From: Chloroflexota bacterium
GTDB lineage: Bacteria; Chloroflexota; Anaerolineae; Aggregatilineales; Phototrophicaceae
Direction of reading: 5' to 3'
DNA length: 37,316 nucleotides
Assembly (NCBI GenBank): GCA_009840575.1
Contig: VXNO01000170.1
Location: 1 to 37,316, forward strand
The notes under the pieces were generated by a model. It did not search any database, was not told where the DNA came from, and saw only the letters and a program-made list of their open reading frames with translations. A program made the translations under genes and the position numbers. Of this stretch, positions 7,959-15,623 are shown piece after piece; the first letter of the stretch is position 1, and each line of letters begins with the position of its first letter.

Positions 7959-8549
7959 GTCTGCCTGCCAAACGCGCCGGAAAGCCGCCTTTTCGATCTC
8001 GACGAAGCCCAGCACCAGCAAGCCAGCCAAGACCGCCACGAGGATATGGCTGGCATCCAGCGCGGCGGTATCAAAGAACGGTTGAAAGAAGGGCACATAA
8101 ACCACCACCAACTGAAAGATGAAGGTCGAAAGCACCGCCCAAAACATCAGCGCATTGCCTTTGAAGTGGGTTTGCCAAAAGGCGCTGCTATCGCCAGCGC
8201 GGATCGCCATGATCTGGAACATCTGCGTAAATGCCAGCGCGGTGAAGGCGATGCTGCGGGGGATGCGCTCCGCCTGGCTCAGCAGATGCTTGCCTGGCTC
8301 TTCGCCCAGCAACGCGGAGATTAGCGCCGCCACAATCAGGATGATGACCATGATGTCGGTGAATTGCGCCAGGATTAGCTGCGCCCAATTGACGCCTTGG
8401 TCGCTGGGCAAAGCGTTGCTGCCATGCGTTTCCAGGCGCGCGGTTATTTCTTCAGGCGGCAAACCCAACGATTTGTCGGTGCCGAGTTGCCGCAGCGCCG
8501 CGCTGACGGTCTGCCGATAACCTTCCACTTTTTCCGATTGTTGTTCCAT
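7935..8549 (-). pseudogene. Internally deleted P-type cation ATPase (N- and C-terminal parts only)
   Basis: The intact 204-codon ORF joins two distant parts of a PMR1/Ca2+-type P-type ATPase. Residues 10-83 match the Cation_ATPase_N region and first two TM helices (RQTVSAALRQLGTDKSLGL, then LILAQFTDIMVIILIVAALI). From about residue 94, ERIPRSIAFTALAFTQMF through YVPFFQPFF and VEIEKAAFRR match the C-terminal TM8-10 region. The actuator, DKTGT phosphorylation and nucleotide-binding domains (about 600 residues in full-length relatives) are absent. It cannot pump ions by the P-type mechanism. The frame is clean, so it is either a recent in-frame deletion or a retained small membrane protein. ATG 8549 has no clear Shine-Dalgarno. 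Confidence 0.85.
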
Positions 8550-8678
8550 AAGGCTGGCTTAAGTCTCGCCTTGGCACTTGCTACTGCACTATTAGGAGAC
8601 TAGCGCATTTTATCCCTTCGCTCCCCCTCCCCCAAAAGTCAGGGGCAGGCAAAGCAGGCACGCGCTATTGCAATATCA

Positions 8679-8708
8679 TTGATTCCGTTCTACTGTTTCA
8701 AAAGAATA
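8679..8708 (+). promoter_or_regulatory. Possible promoter of ltaE operon
   Basis: TTGATT, 18 nt, then AAGAAT lies 27 nt before the ltaE ATG. The -10 box is a weak match. The rest of the 8550-8734 spacer holds only a C-rich tract (CTCCCCCTCCCCC) and no ORF. Confidence 0.3.
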
Positions 8709-8734
8709 GCCAGCCCGTTGTACGAGCCGCCAGC

Positions 8735-9775
8735 ATGAAAACAATTGACCTGCGTAGCGACACCGTCTCGCACCCCACCTCAGCCATGCGCGAGGCGATG
8801 GCGCGGGCGGTCCTTGGTGACGATGTCTATCACGATGACCCGACAGTCAACCAACTGGAGGCGGACGCGGCGGCGCTGTTTGGCAAGCAAGCAGCTGTCT
8901 TCGTGAGTAGCGGCACACAAGGCAATCTCTGCGCTCTGCTGGCGCATTGCGGACGCGGCGAATCCATCCTAGTCGGCGATACTTCGCATATCTTCCGCTA
9001 TGAGCAGGGCGGCATGGCGCAATTGGGCGGCATCGTCCCGCAGCCAGTCCCAGTACAAAGGAATGGCGCATTGCGCCTGGATGACCTGCAAGCCGCCATC
9101 AGCCCTGACGATGAACACATGGCGAAAACCAGCCTGGTGACGATAGAAAATACCCACAATGCCGCCGGTGGCATCCCCCTGTCAGTCGAATACACGGCGC
9201 AGGTGGCGGACTTCGCGCGCAGCAACGGTCTGCGCTTTCATATTGATGGCGCGCGCATCTTCAACGCCGCGGCGGCGTATGCTGTCGAGCCGAAGGCGCT
9301 GGCGGAAGGCGCGGACTCGCTGACCTTCTGCTTGTCAAAAGGGCTGTGCGCGCCGGTCGGTTCGCTGCTGGTGGGCGATGCCGCGTTCATAAAACGAGCT
9401 CGCCGCGCGCGCAAAGTCTTGGGCGGGGGGATGCGCCAGGCGGGTATCCTGGCTGCGGCTGGTTTGATCGCCCTGCACGAGATGCGCCTGCGCCTGCATG
9501 AAGACCATAGCAACGCTCAATTGCTAGCGGAAGGCTTGAGCGAAATCCCCGGTGTGACGATACAAAGCCAACGCACCAACTTTGTTTATTTTTCGCTGAC
9601 TGCTGTGGCGGGGCTGTCTGCGCAGGAATTTGCGAAGGCTTTGCGGGAAGATTATCAGATTTTGATTTCGCCTTATGGTGGTGAACAAGGTTTATTCCGT
9701 TTGCGCACCCATTATTGGATCGACCGGACGGCGATTGACAAAGTCATCATGGCAGTGGGCGCGCTCTTGTCATGA
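8735..9775 (+). CDS. ltaE: Low-specificity L-threonine aldolase
   Basis: A 346-residue PLP enzyme of fold type I. It opens with the family signature DLRSDTVSHPT and GDDVYHDDPTVNQLE, and contains FVSSGTQGN for phosphate contacts. It also has HIDGARIFNAA (the PLP-binding Asp) and LSKGLCAPVGS with the Schiff-base lysine. It cleaves L-threonine or L-allo-threonine to glycine and acetaldehyde, and may act on other beta-hydroxy amino acids. Its TGA overlaps the next gene's ATG (ATGA), indicating co-transcription with the membrane protein downstream. Confidence 0.94.
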   Translation: MKTIDLRSDTVSHPTSAMREAMARAVLGDDVYHDDPTVNQLEADAAALFGKQAAVFVSSGTQGNLCALLAHCGRGESILVGDTSHIFRYEQGGMAQLGGIVPQPVPVQRNGALRLDDLQAAISPDDEHMAKTSLVTIENTHNAAGGIPLSVEYTAQVADFARSNGLRFHIDGARIFNAAAAYAVEPKALAEGADSLTFCLSKGLCAPVGSLLVGDAAFIKRARRARKVLGGGMRQAGILAAAGLIALHEMRLRLHEDHSNAQLLAEGLSEIPGVTIQSQRTNFVYFSLTAVAGLSAQEFAKALREDYQILISPYGGEQGLFRLRTHYWIDRTAIDKVIMAVGALLS

Positions 9776-10503
9776 TGCCTGAAGCACCCTTTGACCCGCT
9801 GCAGCACCGGCGCGGCGAAGATGATGTAGAGACGAGCGAAGCGCCGCCTGCAAGCCAGCCGCCACCGCGTACCCGCACCGCCGTCCGCATCCAGCAGCGC
9901 GGCACGACCGACCCCTTCTTTGGCTTCCTCATCGCCGCCGGTTTGAGCATCGGCTTGACGCCCCTGCTGCCAGAAAGCGTCGAATTTCGCTATGCGCTGG
10001 CTTGGGGGGCGCTGGCTGGCGTGAGCGTCTTGAGCTGGCTGCTAGGCAATATGGAGCGCATCAACCAGGAGAACCCGGACGACATCGGCTGGGGCATCCT
10101 CTTTGGCGGCTTGCTGGGCATTTTGTGCCTGGTTTTTCTCAATGATGCTGTTCTCGCGCCAGCCGCCGACCGCCTCTTCCCCGCGATGTCGCCCGGCAGC
10201 CTGCTGGCATTCTTGGTCTTCGTCATGCCCTTGGCGGAGACGCTCTTCTTCCGCGGCTTGCTGCAAGGGCAACTGGCATTTTGGATCGTCGGCTTGCTGG
10301 CCACGCTTTGGAATATCCTGCTCTTCTTCCCGGTGATGTGGGAAGCGGTGACTGTGTTGCCGGCGGTATCGGCGGTGATTATCGTGCTGCTCTTGATGAT
10401 GAACTGGCTCTATGTCTATGTGCGCGCCCGCAAGGGGCTGGCTGCTGCCTGGATGTGCCAGATCGTCGCCAACCTGATTATCTTTTATGTGCCGTCGCTC
10501 TAG
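9772..10503 (+). CDS. Membrane protein, possibly degenerate CPBP-type intramembrane protease
   Basis: A 243-residue protein with about 45 disordered, Pro/Arg-rich N-terminal residues followed by about seven hydrophobic segments. Near residue 160, PLAETLFFRGLLQG resembles CPBP/Abi motif 1 (EExxxRG), but the second glutamate is threonine. I cannot find the later FxxxH or HxxxN motifs, so protease activity is doubtful. It overlaps ltaE by 4 bp and is convergent with the first rhomboid gene, 5 bp away. Family assignment is weak; what is visible is a polytopic membrane protein. Confidence 0.7.
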   Translation: MMPEAPFDPLQHRRGEDDVETSEAPPASQPPPRTRTAVRIQQRGTTDPFFGFLIAAGLSIGLTPLLPESVEFRYALAWGALAGVSVLSWLLGNMERINQENPDDIGWGILFGGLLGILCLVFLNDAVLAPAADRLFPAMSPGSLLAFLVFVMPLAETLFFRGLLQGQLAFWIVGLLATLWNILLFFPVMWEAVTVLPAVSAVIIVLLLMMNWLYVYVRARKGLAAAWMCQIVANLIIFYVPSL

Positions 10504-10508
10504 GGCAA

Positions 10509-11222
10509 TTATTCCGCCAGGTGTTCCAGCGGGTCAGGCTTGGGCAGCGGTTTGACGAAGCCCGCCAGGAACACGACCAACAGCCCCGACAAAAAGCCGC
10601 CGATATGCGCCCAGTGCGCGACGTCCGTTTCGACGCCGACCCAGCCCACCTGCTGCAAGATATCCATCAGCAGCCAATAGCCCAGGAACAGGTAAGCCGG
10701 CAGGTTAAGCGACCACACAAAGGGGCGGAAGAAGCCCAGCATAGTCTTGACCTTGGCAGCGGGTTTGATGACCAGGAAGCCGCCCATCACCCCAGCTACC
10801 GCGCCGCTCGCGCCGATGACCAGCCCGGTATCCGTCAGGCTGCAGGTCGGGTTGCCCAAGGCGATATGCGCCAGCGTCGCCAAACAGCCAAAGCCGAAAT
10901 ACGCCAGGACAAACTTCACGCTGCCGAGATAGCGCTCGACCATGCCGCCGAACAAATACAGGAACCACATATTCGCCAGCACATGGGCGAAGCTGCTGTG
11001 CAAAAACAAACTGCGGAAGCTGTCCAATGTTGTAGTCAGCAACGATTGTTCGCCGATCTTGCAGACTTCCAGCCCATAGTTGCGCAGCGCTTCCAGCAAG
11101 AAGCCATCGCCACGCGCATCCACTGAAAGCTCCCACATGAACACCAGCAGGTTGATGGCGATGAGCGCCAGCGCCGCTTTGGGGATTGTCTTTTCACGCC
11201 CTAGGACTGCCAAAGGAAACAT
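10509..11222 (-). CDS. Rhomboid family intramembrane serine protease (copy 1)
   Basis: A 237-residue protein of rhomboid core architecture. The nucleophile motif is GASGAVAG with Ser139, and the catalytic histidine is in AHIGGFLSG (His206). The oxyanion segment HSSFAHVLANMWFL is near residues 75-88. About six TM helices are visible. It should cleave TM substrates in the membrane. It is closely related in layout to the next gene: both have the unusual lumenal segment YG/ALDVC-type followed by an R(S)LFLH motif. The pair therefore looks like a tandem duplication. ATG 11222 is 8 nt after AGAGGGG. Confidence 0.93.
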   Translation of the reverse strand: MFPLAVLGREKTIPKAALALIAINLLVFMWELSVDARGDGFLLEALRNYGLEVCKIGEQSLLTTTLDSFRSLFLHSSFAHVLANMWFLYLFGGMVERYLGSVKFVLAYFGFGCLATLAHIALGNPTCSLTDTGLVIGASGAVAGVMGGFLVIKPAAKVKTMLGFFRPFVWSLNLPAYLFLGYWLLMDILQQVGWVGVETDVAHWAHIGGFLSGLLVVFLAGFVKPLPKPDPLEHLAE

Positions 11223-11253
11223 CGCAGACCCCTCTGGTTGCTTAATTGCCTAT

Positions 11254-11283
11254 ACGATAGCACGGCGCTGCGGTTTCGCGCAA
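11254..11283 (-). promoter_or_regulatory. Predicted promoter of rhomboid copy 1
   Basis: On the minus strand TTGCGC, 18 nt ending in GTGC, then TATCGT. This lies about 30 nt upstream of the ATG at 11222, so the gene probably has its own promoter despite the adjacent upstream paralogue. Confidence 0.4.
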
Positions 11284-11288
11284 GTTTG

Positions 11289-11972
11289 CTAACGCGCTCG
11301 TGGCGGCGCGATGTAGAAGGACAACAGGAAGATCAGCGCCAGCCCGCTGATGAAGCCGCCGACATGCCCCCAATGCACATTGATGCGCGGCGCGACCGAA
11401 CCAACCTGGTAAAAGAATTGCAAGAAAAACCAATAAATCAGATACACCCAGGCCGGCACATTCACATCGTATTTGAAGACCGACAGGATGATGATTTTGG
11501 ATTTGATGCGCGCCGTGGGGAACAAGAACAAAAATGCGCCGATAATACCGGAAATCGCCCCGCTCGAGCCGACCATGATCTGCGGCTCCGGGCAGCCGCC
11601 CGCGCCAAAGAAGACCTGCCCAAGATGCCCGCCAAAGCCAACCAGCAGATAAAATGCCAGGAAGCGCAGCCGCCCCAGGTGCTCTTCAATGCGCGAGCCA
11701 AAGACATAAAAGATGATCAGATTAGAGGTCAGGTGCACGAAGCTCATGTGCAGGAAAATGCTGCGCGCGCCATCCAGCAAGGTCTCGGCGAGCGGCTGCC
11801 CGCGCACCGCGCAGACATCCAGCGCATAATGGCGATAGACCTCTTCCAGCGGCAGCCCGCCCAGGAATGCGTAGGCGACGATGAGGGCGAATGCGGCGAC
11901 ATTGCCGACCGTGACAAAGAAAGCCACATACGGTCGGAATGCTGTTGTGCCAACGATTTTATAAGGGATCAT
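11289..11972 (-). CDS. Rhomboid family intramembrane serine protease (copy 2)
   Basis: A 227-residue rhomboid with nucleophile motif GSSGAISG (Ser137), catalytic His203 in HWGHVGGFISG and the HMSFVHLTSNLIIF segment. Like copy 1 it has a cysteine-containing lumenal segment (YALDVCAVRG) before the first conserved LFLH-type helix, and a short IKSKI/VKTM-type basic loop after the active-site helix. The two proteins differ throughout, so the duplication is not recent. The catalytic dyad is present in both. Substrates cannot be inferred from sequence. Confidence 0.93.
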   Translation of the reverse strand: MIPYKIVGTTAFRPYVAFFVTVGNVAAFALIVAYAFLGGLPLEEVYRHYALDVCAVRGQPLAETLLDGARSIFLHMSFVHLTSNLIIFYVFGSRIEEHLGRLRFLAFYLLVGFGGHLGQVFFGAGGCPEPQIMVGSSGAISGIIGAFLFLFPTARIKSKIIILSVFKYDVNVPAWVYLIYWFFLQFFYQVGSVAPRINVHWGHVGGFISGLALIFLLSFYIAPPRAR

Positions 11973-12001
11973 CTCGCCAGGCTCTTGGCATCATACAGCC
12001 A

Positions 12002-12031
12002 AGCCTAGCGCATTTGTATGCAGCGAGGCAA
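12002..12031 (-). promoter_or_regulatory. Predicted promoter of rhomboid copy 2
   Basis: On the minus strand TTGCCT, 18 nt, then TAGGCT, with the -10 box about 30 nt before the ATG at 11972. The -35 box lies close to the end of the citrate synthase gene. Confidence 0.4.
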
Positions 12032-12037
12032 ATCCGC

Positions 12038-13174
12038 CTAGCGCTCGTCCATAGGCAGCCAGGTCAGACCGCGCGGACCTACATAATTGGCTTTGGGGCG
12101 GATAAGGCGGCCGCCCATCTGCGCGATGACATGCGCCGACCAGCCGGCGATGCGCGCCAAGGCAAAGAGCGGCGTGAACATATCGACATCCAGGTCGAGC
12201 GTATACAGGGCGATGGCGCTGTAATAATCGACATTGGGGAAGAGCTTGCGCTGGATGAAGTAGTCATCGGCGCGGGCGGCATCAGCCAGCTTGGCGGCAA
12301 TATCGAACCATTTGCGGTTGCCGCTGCTATCGGCTAGCGCTTCAGCCTGTCGCTTGAGGATGGCGGCGCGCGGGTCGGGCGCTTTATAGACGCGGTGGCC
12401 GATGCCCATGATGCGCCGCTTGCCCGATTTGATATTCGCCTCGAACCAAGGCAGGACATTGTCCACCTCGCCGATTTCCAGGAACATATTCATAGCCGCG
12501 GAATTGGCACCACCATGCGCAGGACCTTTCAACGCGCCGATGCCCGCCACAATCGCGCTGTGCATGTCCGAGCCAGTCGCGGTTACCACGCGCGCCGCGA
12601 AAGTGCTGGCGTTCATGCCGTGCTCCGCCAGCAGCACCAGGTAGGAATCCAGCGCGGCGCTGGCGGTCGCGGACGGCTCTTCGCCGCTTTTCATATACAG
12701 GAAGTTCTGCGCGACGCCCAGGTCACCGCGAGGGCTTATCGGCTCAAGCCCGCGGATGATGCGCATCCAGGCGGCGCAGATGGTCATGATCTGCCCGGTC
12801 AGGCACAATGCCTTGCGCGCGGCTACTTCTTTGTCGAGCAGGTTTTCCGCATCGGGGTCAAAAGCCGACAGCATAGAAACAGCAGTGCGCAGGGCAGCCA
12901 TGCCTGGCGTCGCTTTGGGCAAGGACTGCAACATACGGATGACAGCCTCGTCAATGGCGGCATTGGCGGCGATGGTCGCGCGCAGCTCTTCATATTCCTG
13001 TCGATTGGGCAGCCGCGAATGAAAGAGCAGGAAAAGCGCTTCTTCAAATGTGGCGTTCTCGGCGAGGTCTTCGATTTTGTAGCCGCTGTAAATCAGCTCG
13101 CCTACACTGCCGTCTACAAAGCTGGTTGTGATATCGGCAACGGCGATGCCTTCCAAGCCACCTTGATTCGCCAT
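12038..13174 (-). CDS. gltA: Citrate synthase
   Basis: A 378-residue short-type citrate/2-methylcitrate synthase. It has the active-site His in LKGPAHGGAN, the GIGHRVYKAPDPR segment (second histidine and CoA/citrate contacts) and a C-terminal RPKANYVGP stretch. It condenses oxaloacetate and acetyl-CoA in the TCA cycle; propionyl-CoA use cannot be excluded. The track extends it to 13354, but that 60-residue N-terminus reads through its promoter. ATG 13174 follows AGGAGA at about 9 nt and starts the family-typical GLEGIAVADITTSF. Confidence 0.95.
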   Translation of the reverse strand: MANQGGLEGIAVADITTSFVDGSVGELIYSGYKIEDLAENATFEEALFLLFHSRLPNRQEYEELRATIAANAAIDEAVIRMLQSLPKATPGMAALRTAVSMLSAFDPDAENLLDKEVAARKALCLTGQIMTICAAWMRIIRGLEPISPRGDLGVAQNFLYMKSGEEPSATASAALDSYLVLLAEHGMNASTFAARVVTATGSDMHSAIVAGIGALKGPAHGGANSAAMNMFLEIGEVDNVLPWFEANIKSGKRRIMGIGHRVYKAPDPRAAILKRQAEALADSSGNRKWFDIAAKLADAARADDYFIQRKLFPNVDYYSAIALYTLDLDVDMFTPLFALARIAGWSAHVIAQMGGRLIRPKANYVGPRGLTWLPMDER

Positions 13175-13222
13175 CTGCACATTCTCCTCGCCTGCCGCAT
13201 CGGTCAAAACACAATGCGCGCT

Positions 13223-13251
13223 AGTATAGCACCCGCCAGGCGGTCGGACAA
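13223..13251 (-). promoter_or_regulatory. Predicted promoter of citrate synthase
   Basis: On the minus strand TTGTCC, exactly 17 nt ending in TGC, then TATACT: a good -35, extended -10 and -10. Expected initiation is about 40 nt before the gltA ATG. It sits back to back with the divergent JAMM-operon promoter. Confidence 0.7.
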
Positions 13252-13268
13252 TTATGGATAACCAGGTG

Positions 13269-13297
13269 TTGCCAGACTGCTTTTTTCTTGCTAGGCT
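13269..13297 (+). promoter_or_regulatory. Predicted promoter of the JAMM/ubiquitin-like/E1 operon
   Basis: TTGCCA, 17 nt ending in TTGC, then TAGGCT, about 60 nt before the ATG of the JAMM protease. The -35 boxes of this and the gltA promoter are only 17 bp apart, so one regulator could affect both. Confidence 0.55.
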
Positions 13298-13356
13298 AAG
13301 CGGCATGAACAAAAGCCAGACATTTACGGATACCAGGCAAACAAGGCAGAGCAACC

Positions 13357-13839
13357 ATGAGCAGAATCTACCTGAGCGAAGCCCAAAAGCAGCGCATATT
13401 CCACCAGCTGGAGCAGGCGTATCCAGAGGAGGCCGCTGGTTTTCTGCTGGGGCACATGGTCGAGGGATACATAGCCGGCGCGGATGTTGTCATTGATGAG
13501 GTTGTCCCCGTGGACAATGTTAGCGATGCTGGCAAAAAACGCCGCCATTTTGTGATTAAGCCACAAGACTGGATGCGCCTCGAGGACCAGGCAGATGCGA
13601 GCGGACTGCGGCTGATTGGCTGTTATCACAGTCACCCCGACGCGCCGGCTACCCCCTCCGCCTTTGACCGCGAACATTCGTATCCGGACTTCCTCTATAT
13701 CATCGTTGCGGTCAAAAAAGGGCGGGCGACCGATATGCGCTCCTATGAGCTAGGCCGCGAAGGCTCGCACAAGCACATCACGGCGGTTGTGAGTGACGAA
13801 GCCTGGCAAGAAATCATGAGTTGGGACCACGTTCAATAG
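13357..13839 (+). CDS. JAMM/MPN (Mov34-type) metalloprotease, Mec+-like
   Basis: A 160-residue single-domain MPN protein with a complete JAMM zinc site: a glutamate in YPEEAAG (24/25), then His91-x-His93, seven residues, Ser101, two residues, Asp104 (HSHPDAPATPSAFD). Such bacterial enzymes (Mec+ of Mycobacterium tuberculosis, QbsD of Pseudomonas) remove cysteine or extra residues from ubiquitin-like sulfur carriers. The next gene encodes such a carrier, followed by its E1-like activator. The function proposed here, processing the carrier and/or releasing cysteine from it, is inferred from that context. Confidence 0.92.
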   Translation: MSRIYLSEAQKQRIFHQLEQAYPEEAAGFLLGHMVEGYIAGADVVIDEVVPVDNVSDAGKKRRHFVIKPQDWMRLEDQADASGLRLIGCYHSHPDAPATPSAFDREHSYPDFLYIIVAVKKGRATDMRSYELGREGSHKHITAVVSDEAWQEIMSWDHVQ

Positions 13840-13856
13840 AAAACTAGGAGAACCTC

Positions 13857-14132
13857 ATGGCAAGCATCCGCATCCCCACGCCTCTGCGCGCTTTCACCCA
13901 TGGCAAGGACCGAGTCGAAGTCGTTGGCAGCACAGTCGGCGAAGCGCTTTCCAACCTGGTGGAACGGCATCCCGACCTGCGCGCGCACTTGTTCAACGAT
14001 GCGGACCTGCGCAGTTTTGTCAATATCTTTCTGGGTGATGAAGATATCCGCTTCTTGCAGGGCTTGGATACCGAGATCGCCAGCGGCGACAGCCTGCGCA
14101 TCGTCCCCAGTATCGCCGGTGGGCTAGGTTAA
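13857..14132 (+). CDS. MoaD/ThiS-family ubiquitin-like sulfur carrier, CysO-like, ending GGLG
   Basis: A 91-residue beta-grasp protein. It has the same general plan as mycobacterial CysO: IPTPLR near the N-terminus, a RSFVNIFLGDEDIRFLQGL segment and the terminal DSLRIVPSIAGGLG. Mature carriers must end in Gly-Gly to be adenylated and thiocarboxylated. Here GG (88-89) is followed by Leu-Gly, so trimming by the adjacent JAMM protease is probably needed, as known for QbsE/QbsD. An AGGAGA site precedes the ATG. It lies 17 nt after the protease gene and 17 nt before the E1-like gene, in one operon. Confidence 0.92.
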   Translation: MASIRIPTPLRAFTHGKDRVEVVGSTVGEALSNLVERHPDLRAHLFNDADLRSFVNIFLGDEDIRFLQGLDTEIASGDSLRIVPSIAGGLG

Positions 14133-14149
14133 AGGCAGGGAGCGCTACC

Positions 14150-15394
14150 ATGTCAGCATTGCATGAGCGGCTCGCCGAGTTGAGCCATGACGAAGTCAAA
14201 CGTTACAGCCGCCATGTCATCATGCCCGAGGTGGGCATGGCTGGGCAGCGCCGCTTGAAGGCGTCCAATGTCTTGTTGATTGGCACGGGCGGCTTGGGCA
14301 GCCCGCTGGCGCTGTACCTGGCTGCGGCTGGCATCGGGCGCATCGGCTTAGTCGATTATGATGTCGTCGATTTTACCAACTTGCAGCGACAGGTGATTCA
14401 CGGCGTCAGCACAGTCGGCATGTCCAAGCTGGAGAGCGCCGCCGCCCGCATGGTCGACCTCAATCCCGATATCGAAGTCGTCAAGTATAACGAGCCGCTG
14501 ACCTCGGACAACGCCCTGCGCATCTTCGGCGAAAATTGGGATGTCGTCATCGATGGCACCGACAACTTCCCCACCCGCTACCTGGTCAACGATGCCTGTG
14601 TGAAGCTAGGCGTGCCCAATGTCTATGGCAGCATCTTCCGCTTCGAAGGGCAGTTGAGCGTATTTTACGGCGAGCGAGGTCCTTGCTATCGCTGCATGTT
14701 CCCTGAGCCGCCGCCGCCGGGCCTCGTGCCCAGCTGCGCGGAAGGTGGCGTCTTGGGCATCTTGCCAGGCACCATTGGCACCCTGCAAGCGACCGAAGCC
14801 ATCAAGCTGCTGCTGGGGGTGGGTGAGCCGATGATCGGGCGCATGTTGCTTTATGACGCGCTGGAGATGAGCTTTCAGACAATCAAGCTGCGCAAAGACC
14901 CTGCCTGCCCGGTTTGCGGCATCGCCAAGCGGGACATTGAACTGATCGACTACGAGCAATTCTGCGGCATGCCGGCGCACGACCACAGCGAGTTCAGCGC
15001 CGTCGATGATAGCGCCGACTTGGATATTCAGACCGTCACTGTGCAGGATGTACGCGCGGCGCTGGAAAATGGCGCGGAAGTGGTGGTCATCGATGTGCGC
15101 GACCCGCACGAATGGGATATCAGCGCCATCGAAGGCACACTGCGCATCCCCAAGCCCGATATCCAACTGGCGAAGAACAGCATCCAAGCCGGGCGTAAAT
15201 TATGGAAAGAGACGGCCTTGGGGCAGATCCCGCGCGACAAGACCCTGTATGTGCATTGCCGCAGCGGGGTGCGCAGCGCCGATAGCATCGCCTACCTCTC
15301 CGAAGTCGGCTACGACCTGGACAAGATGTACAATGTAACCGGCGGCATCCTGGCCTGGGCAGACGAGATCGACCCGGAGATGGCGAAGTATTAG
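14150..15394 (+). CDS. moeZ: E1-like adenylyltransferase with C-terminal rhodanese domain (MoeZ/MoeB-type)
   Basis: A 414-residue MoeZR-type protein. Residues 1-260 are a ThiF/MoeB domain with nucleotide motif GTGGLGSP (45-52), DFTNLQRQ, a zinc site CYRC (179-182) plus CPVC (253-256), and a conserved Cys196 in PSCAEGG. Residues about 290-410 are a rhodanese domain with active-site Cys370 in HCRSGVRS. It should adenylate the carrier's C-terminal glycine and then transfer persulfide sulfur to form a thiocarboxylate. The paired carrier is the gene 17 nt upstream. It could also serve molybdopterin or thiouridine pathways. An AGGGAG site precedes the ATG. Confidence 0.94.
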   Translation: MSALHERLAELSHDEVKRYSRHVIMPEVGMAGQRRLKASNVLLIGTGGLGSPLALYLAAAGIGRIGLVDYDVVDFTNLQRQVIHGVSTVGMSKLESAAARMVDLNPDIEVVKYNEPLTSDNALRIFGENWDVVIDGTDNFPTRYLVNDACVKLGVPNVYGSIFRFEGQLSVFYGERGPCYRCMFPEPPPPGLVPSCAEGGVLGILPGTIGTLQATEAIKLLLGVGEPMIGRMLLYDALEMSFQTIKLRKDPACPVCGIAKRDIELIDYEQFCGMPAHDHSEFSAVDDSADLDIQTVTVQDVRAALENGAEVVVIDVRDPHEWDISAIEGTLRIPKPDIQLAKNSIQAGRKLWKETALGQIPRDKTLYVHCRSGVRSADSIAYLSEVGYDLDKMYNVTGGILAWADEIDPEMAKY

Positions 15395-15400
15395 CGGAAT

Positions 15401-15450
15401 CTCCAGGACAATCGCCAAACACAGAAGCACAGAGGGCACAGAAGTAAAAC
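15401..15450 (+). repeat. Dispersed CACAGAG-type intergenic repeat
   Basis: CCAGGACAATCGCCAAACACAGAAGCACAGAGGGCACAGAAGTA follows the moeZ stop. It shares the CCxGGxCAATCGC head and CACAGAAGTAA tail with 37239-37290, and the head with 19455-19496, but has a deletion between them. It lies in a gene-free stretch (15395-15728) between two convergent genes. Confidence 0.6.
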
Positions 15451-15592
15451 CAGGTTAGTTGTGCGAATACATCCCTGGCCCCTTGCCCCCAGAACGAGGG
15501 AAGGGGAGCTAGTTGAGCGCGGATTTGAGCATAAATTGCAGCAGCTTGCCTCAGCATTCTCTCGATTCAAGCCAATTCGCTGCGAGGTTAAA

Positions 15593-15623
15593 GCCTCCGC
15601 CCTCATTTTTGGGGGCGGGGGGC
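15593..15623. other. G/C-rich hairpin between convergent genes, possible terminator
   Basis: GCCTCCGCCC ... GGGCGGGGGGC forms about 11 pairs with one bulge and a T-rich loop. It lies between the convergent moeZ and korB, but no clear U-tract follows on either strand, so intrinsic termination is only a possibility. Farther on, GGGCGAT/ATCGCCC (15681-15700) is another palindrome related loosely to the GTAGGGGCGAG family. Confidence 0.3.

Noticed and set aside
12395-13261. 288-codon plus-strand ORF opposite citrate synthase
   Set aside because: Antisense shadow; the opposite strand has a complete enzyme and promoter.
13175-13354. 60-residue N-terminal extension of citrate synthase
   Set aside because: It reads through the TTGTCC/TATACT promoter and is not family-like; the AGGAGA site marks ATG 13174.
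15593-15623. Hairpin considered as a confident intrinsic terminator
   Set aside because: No U-tract follows the stem on either strand; kept only as a low-confidence structural feature.
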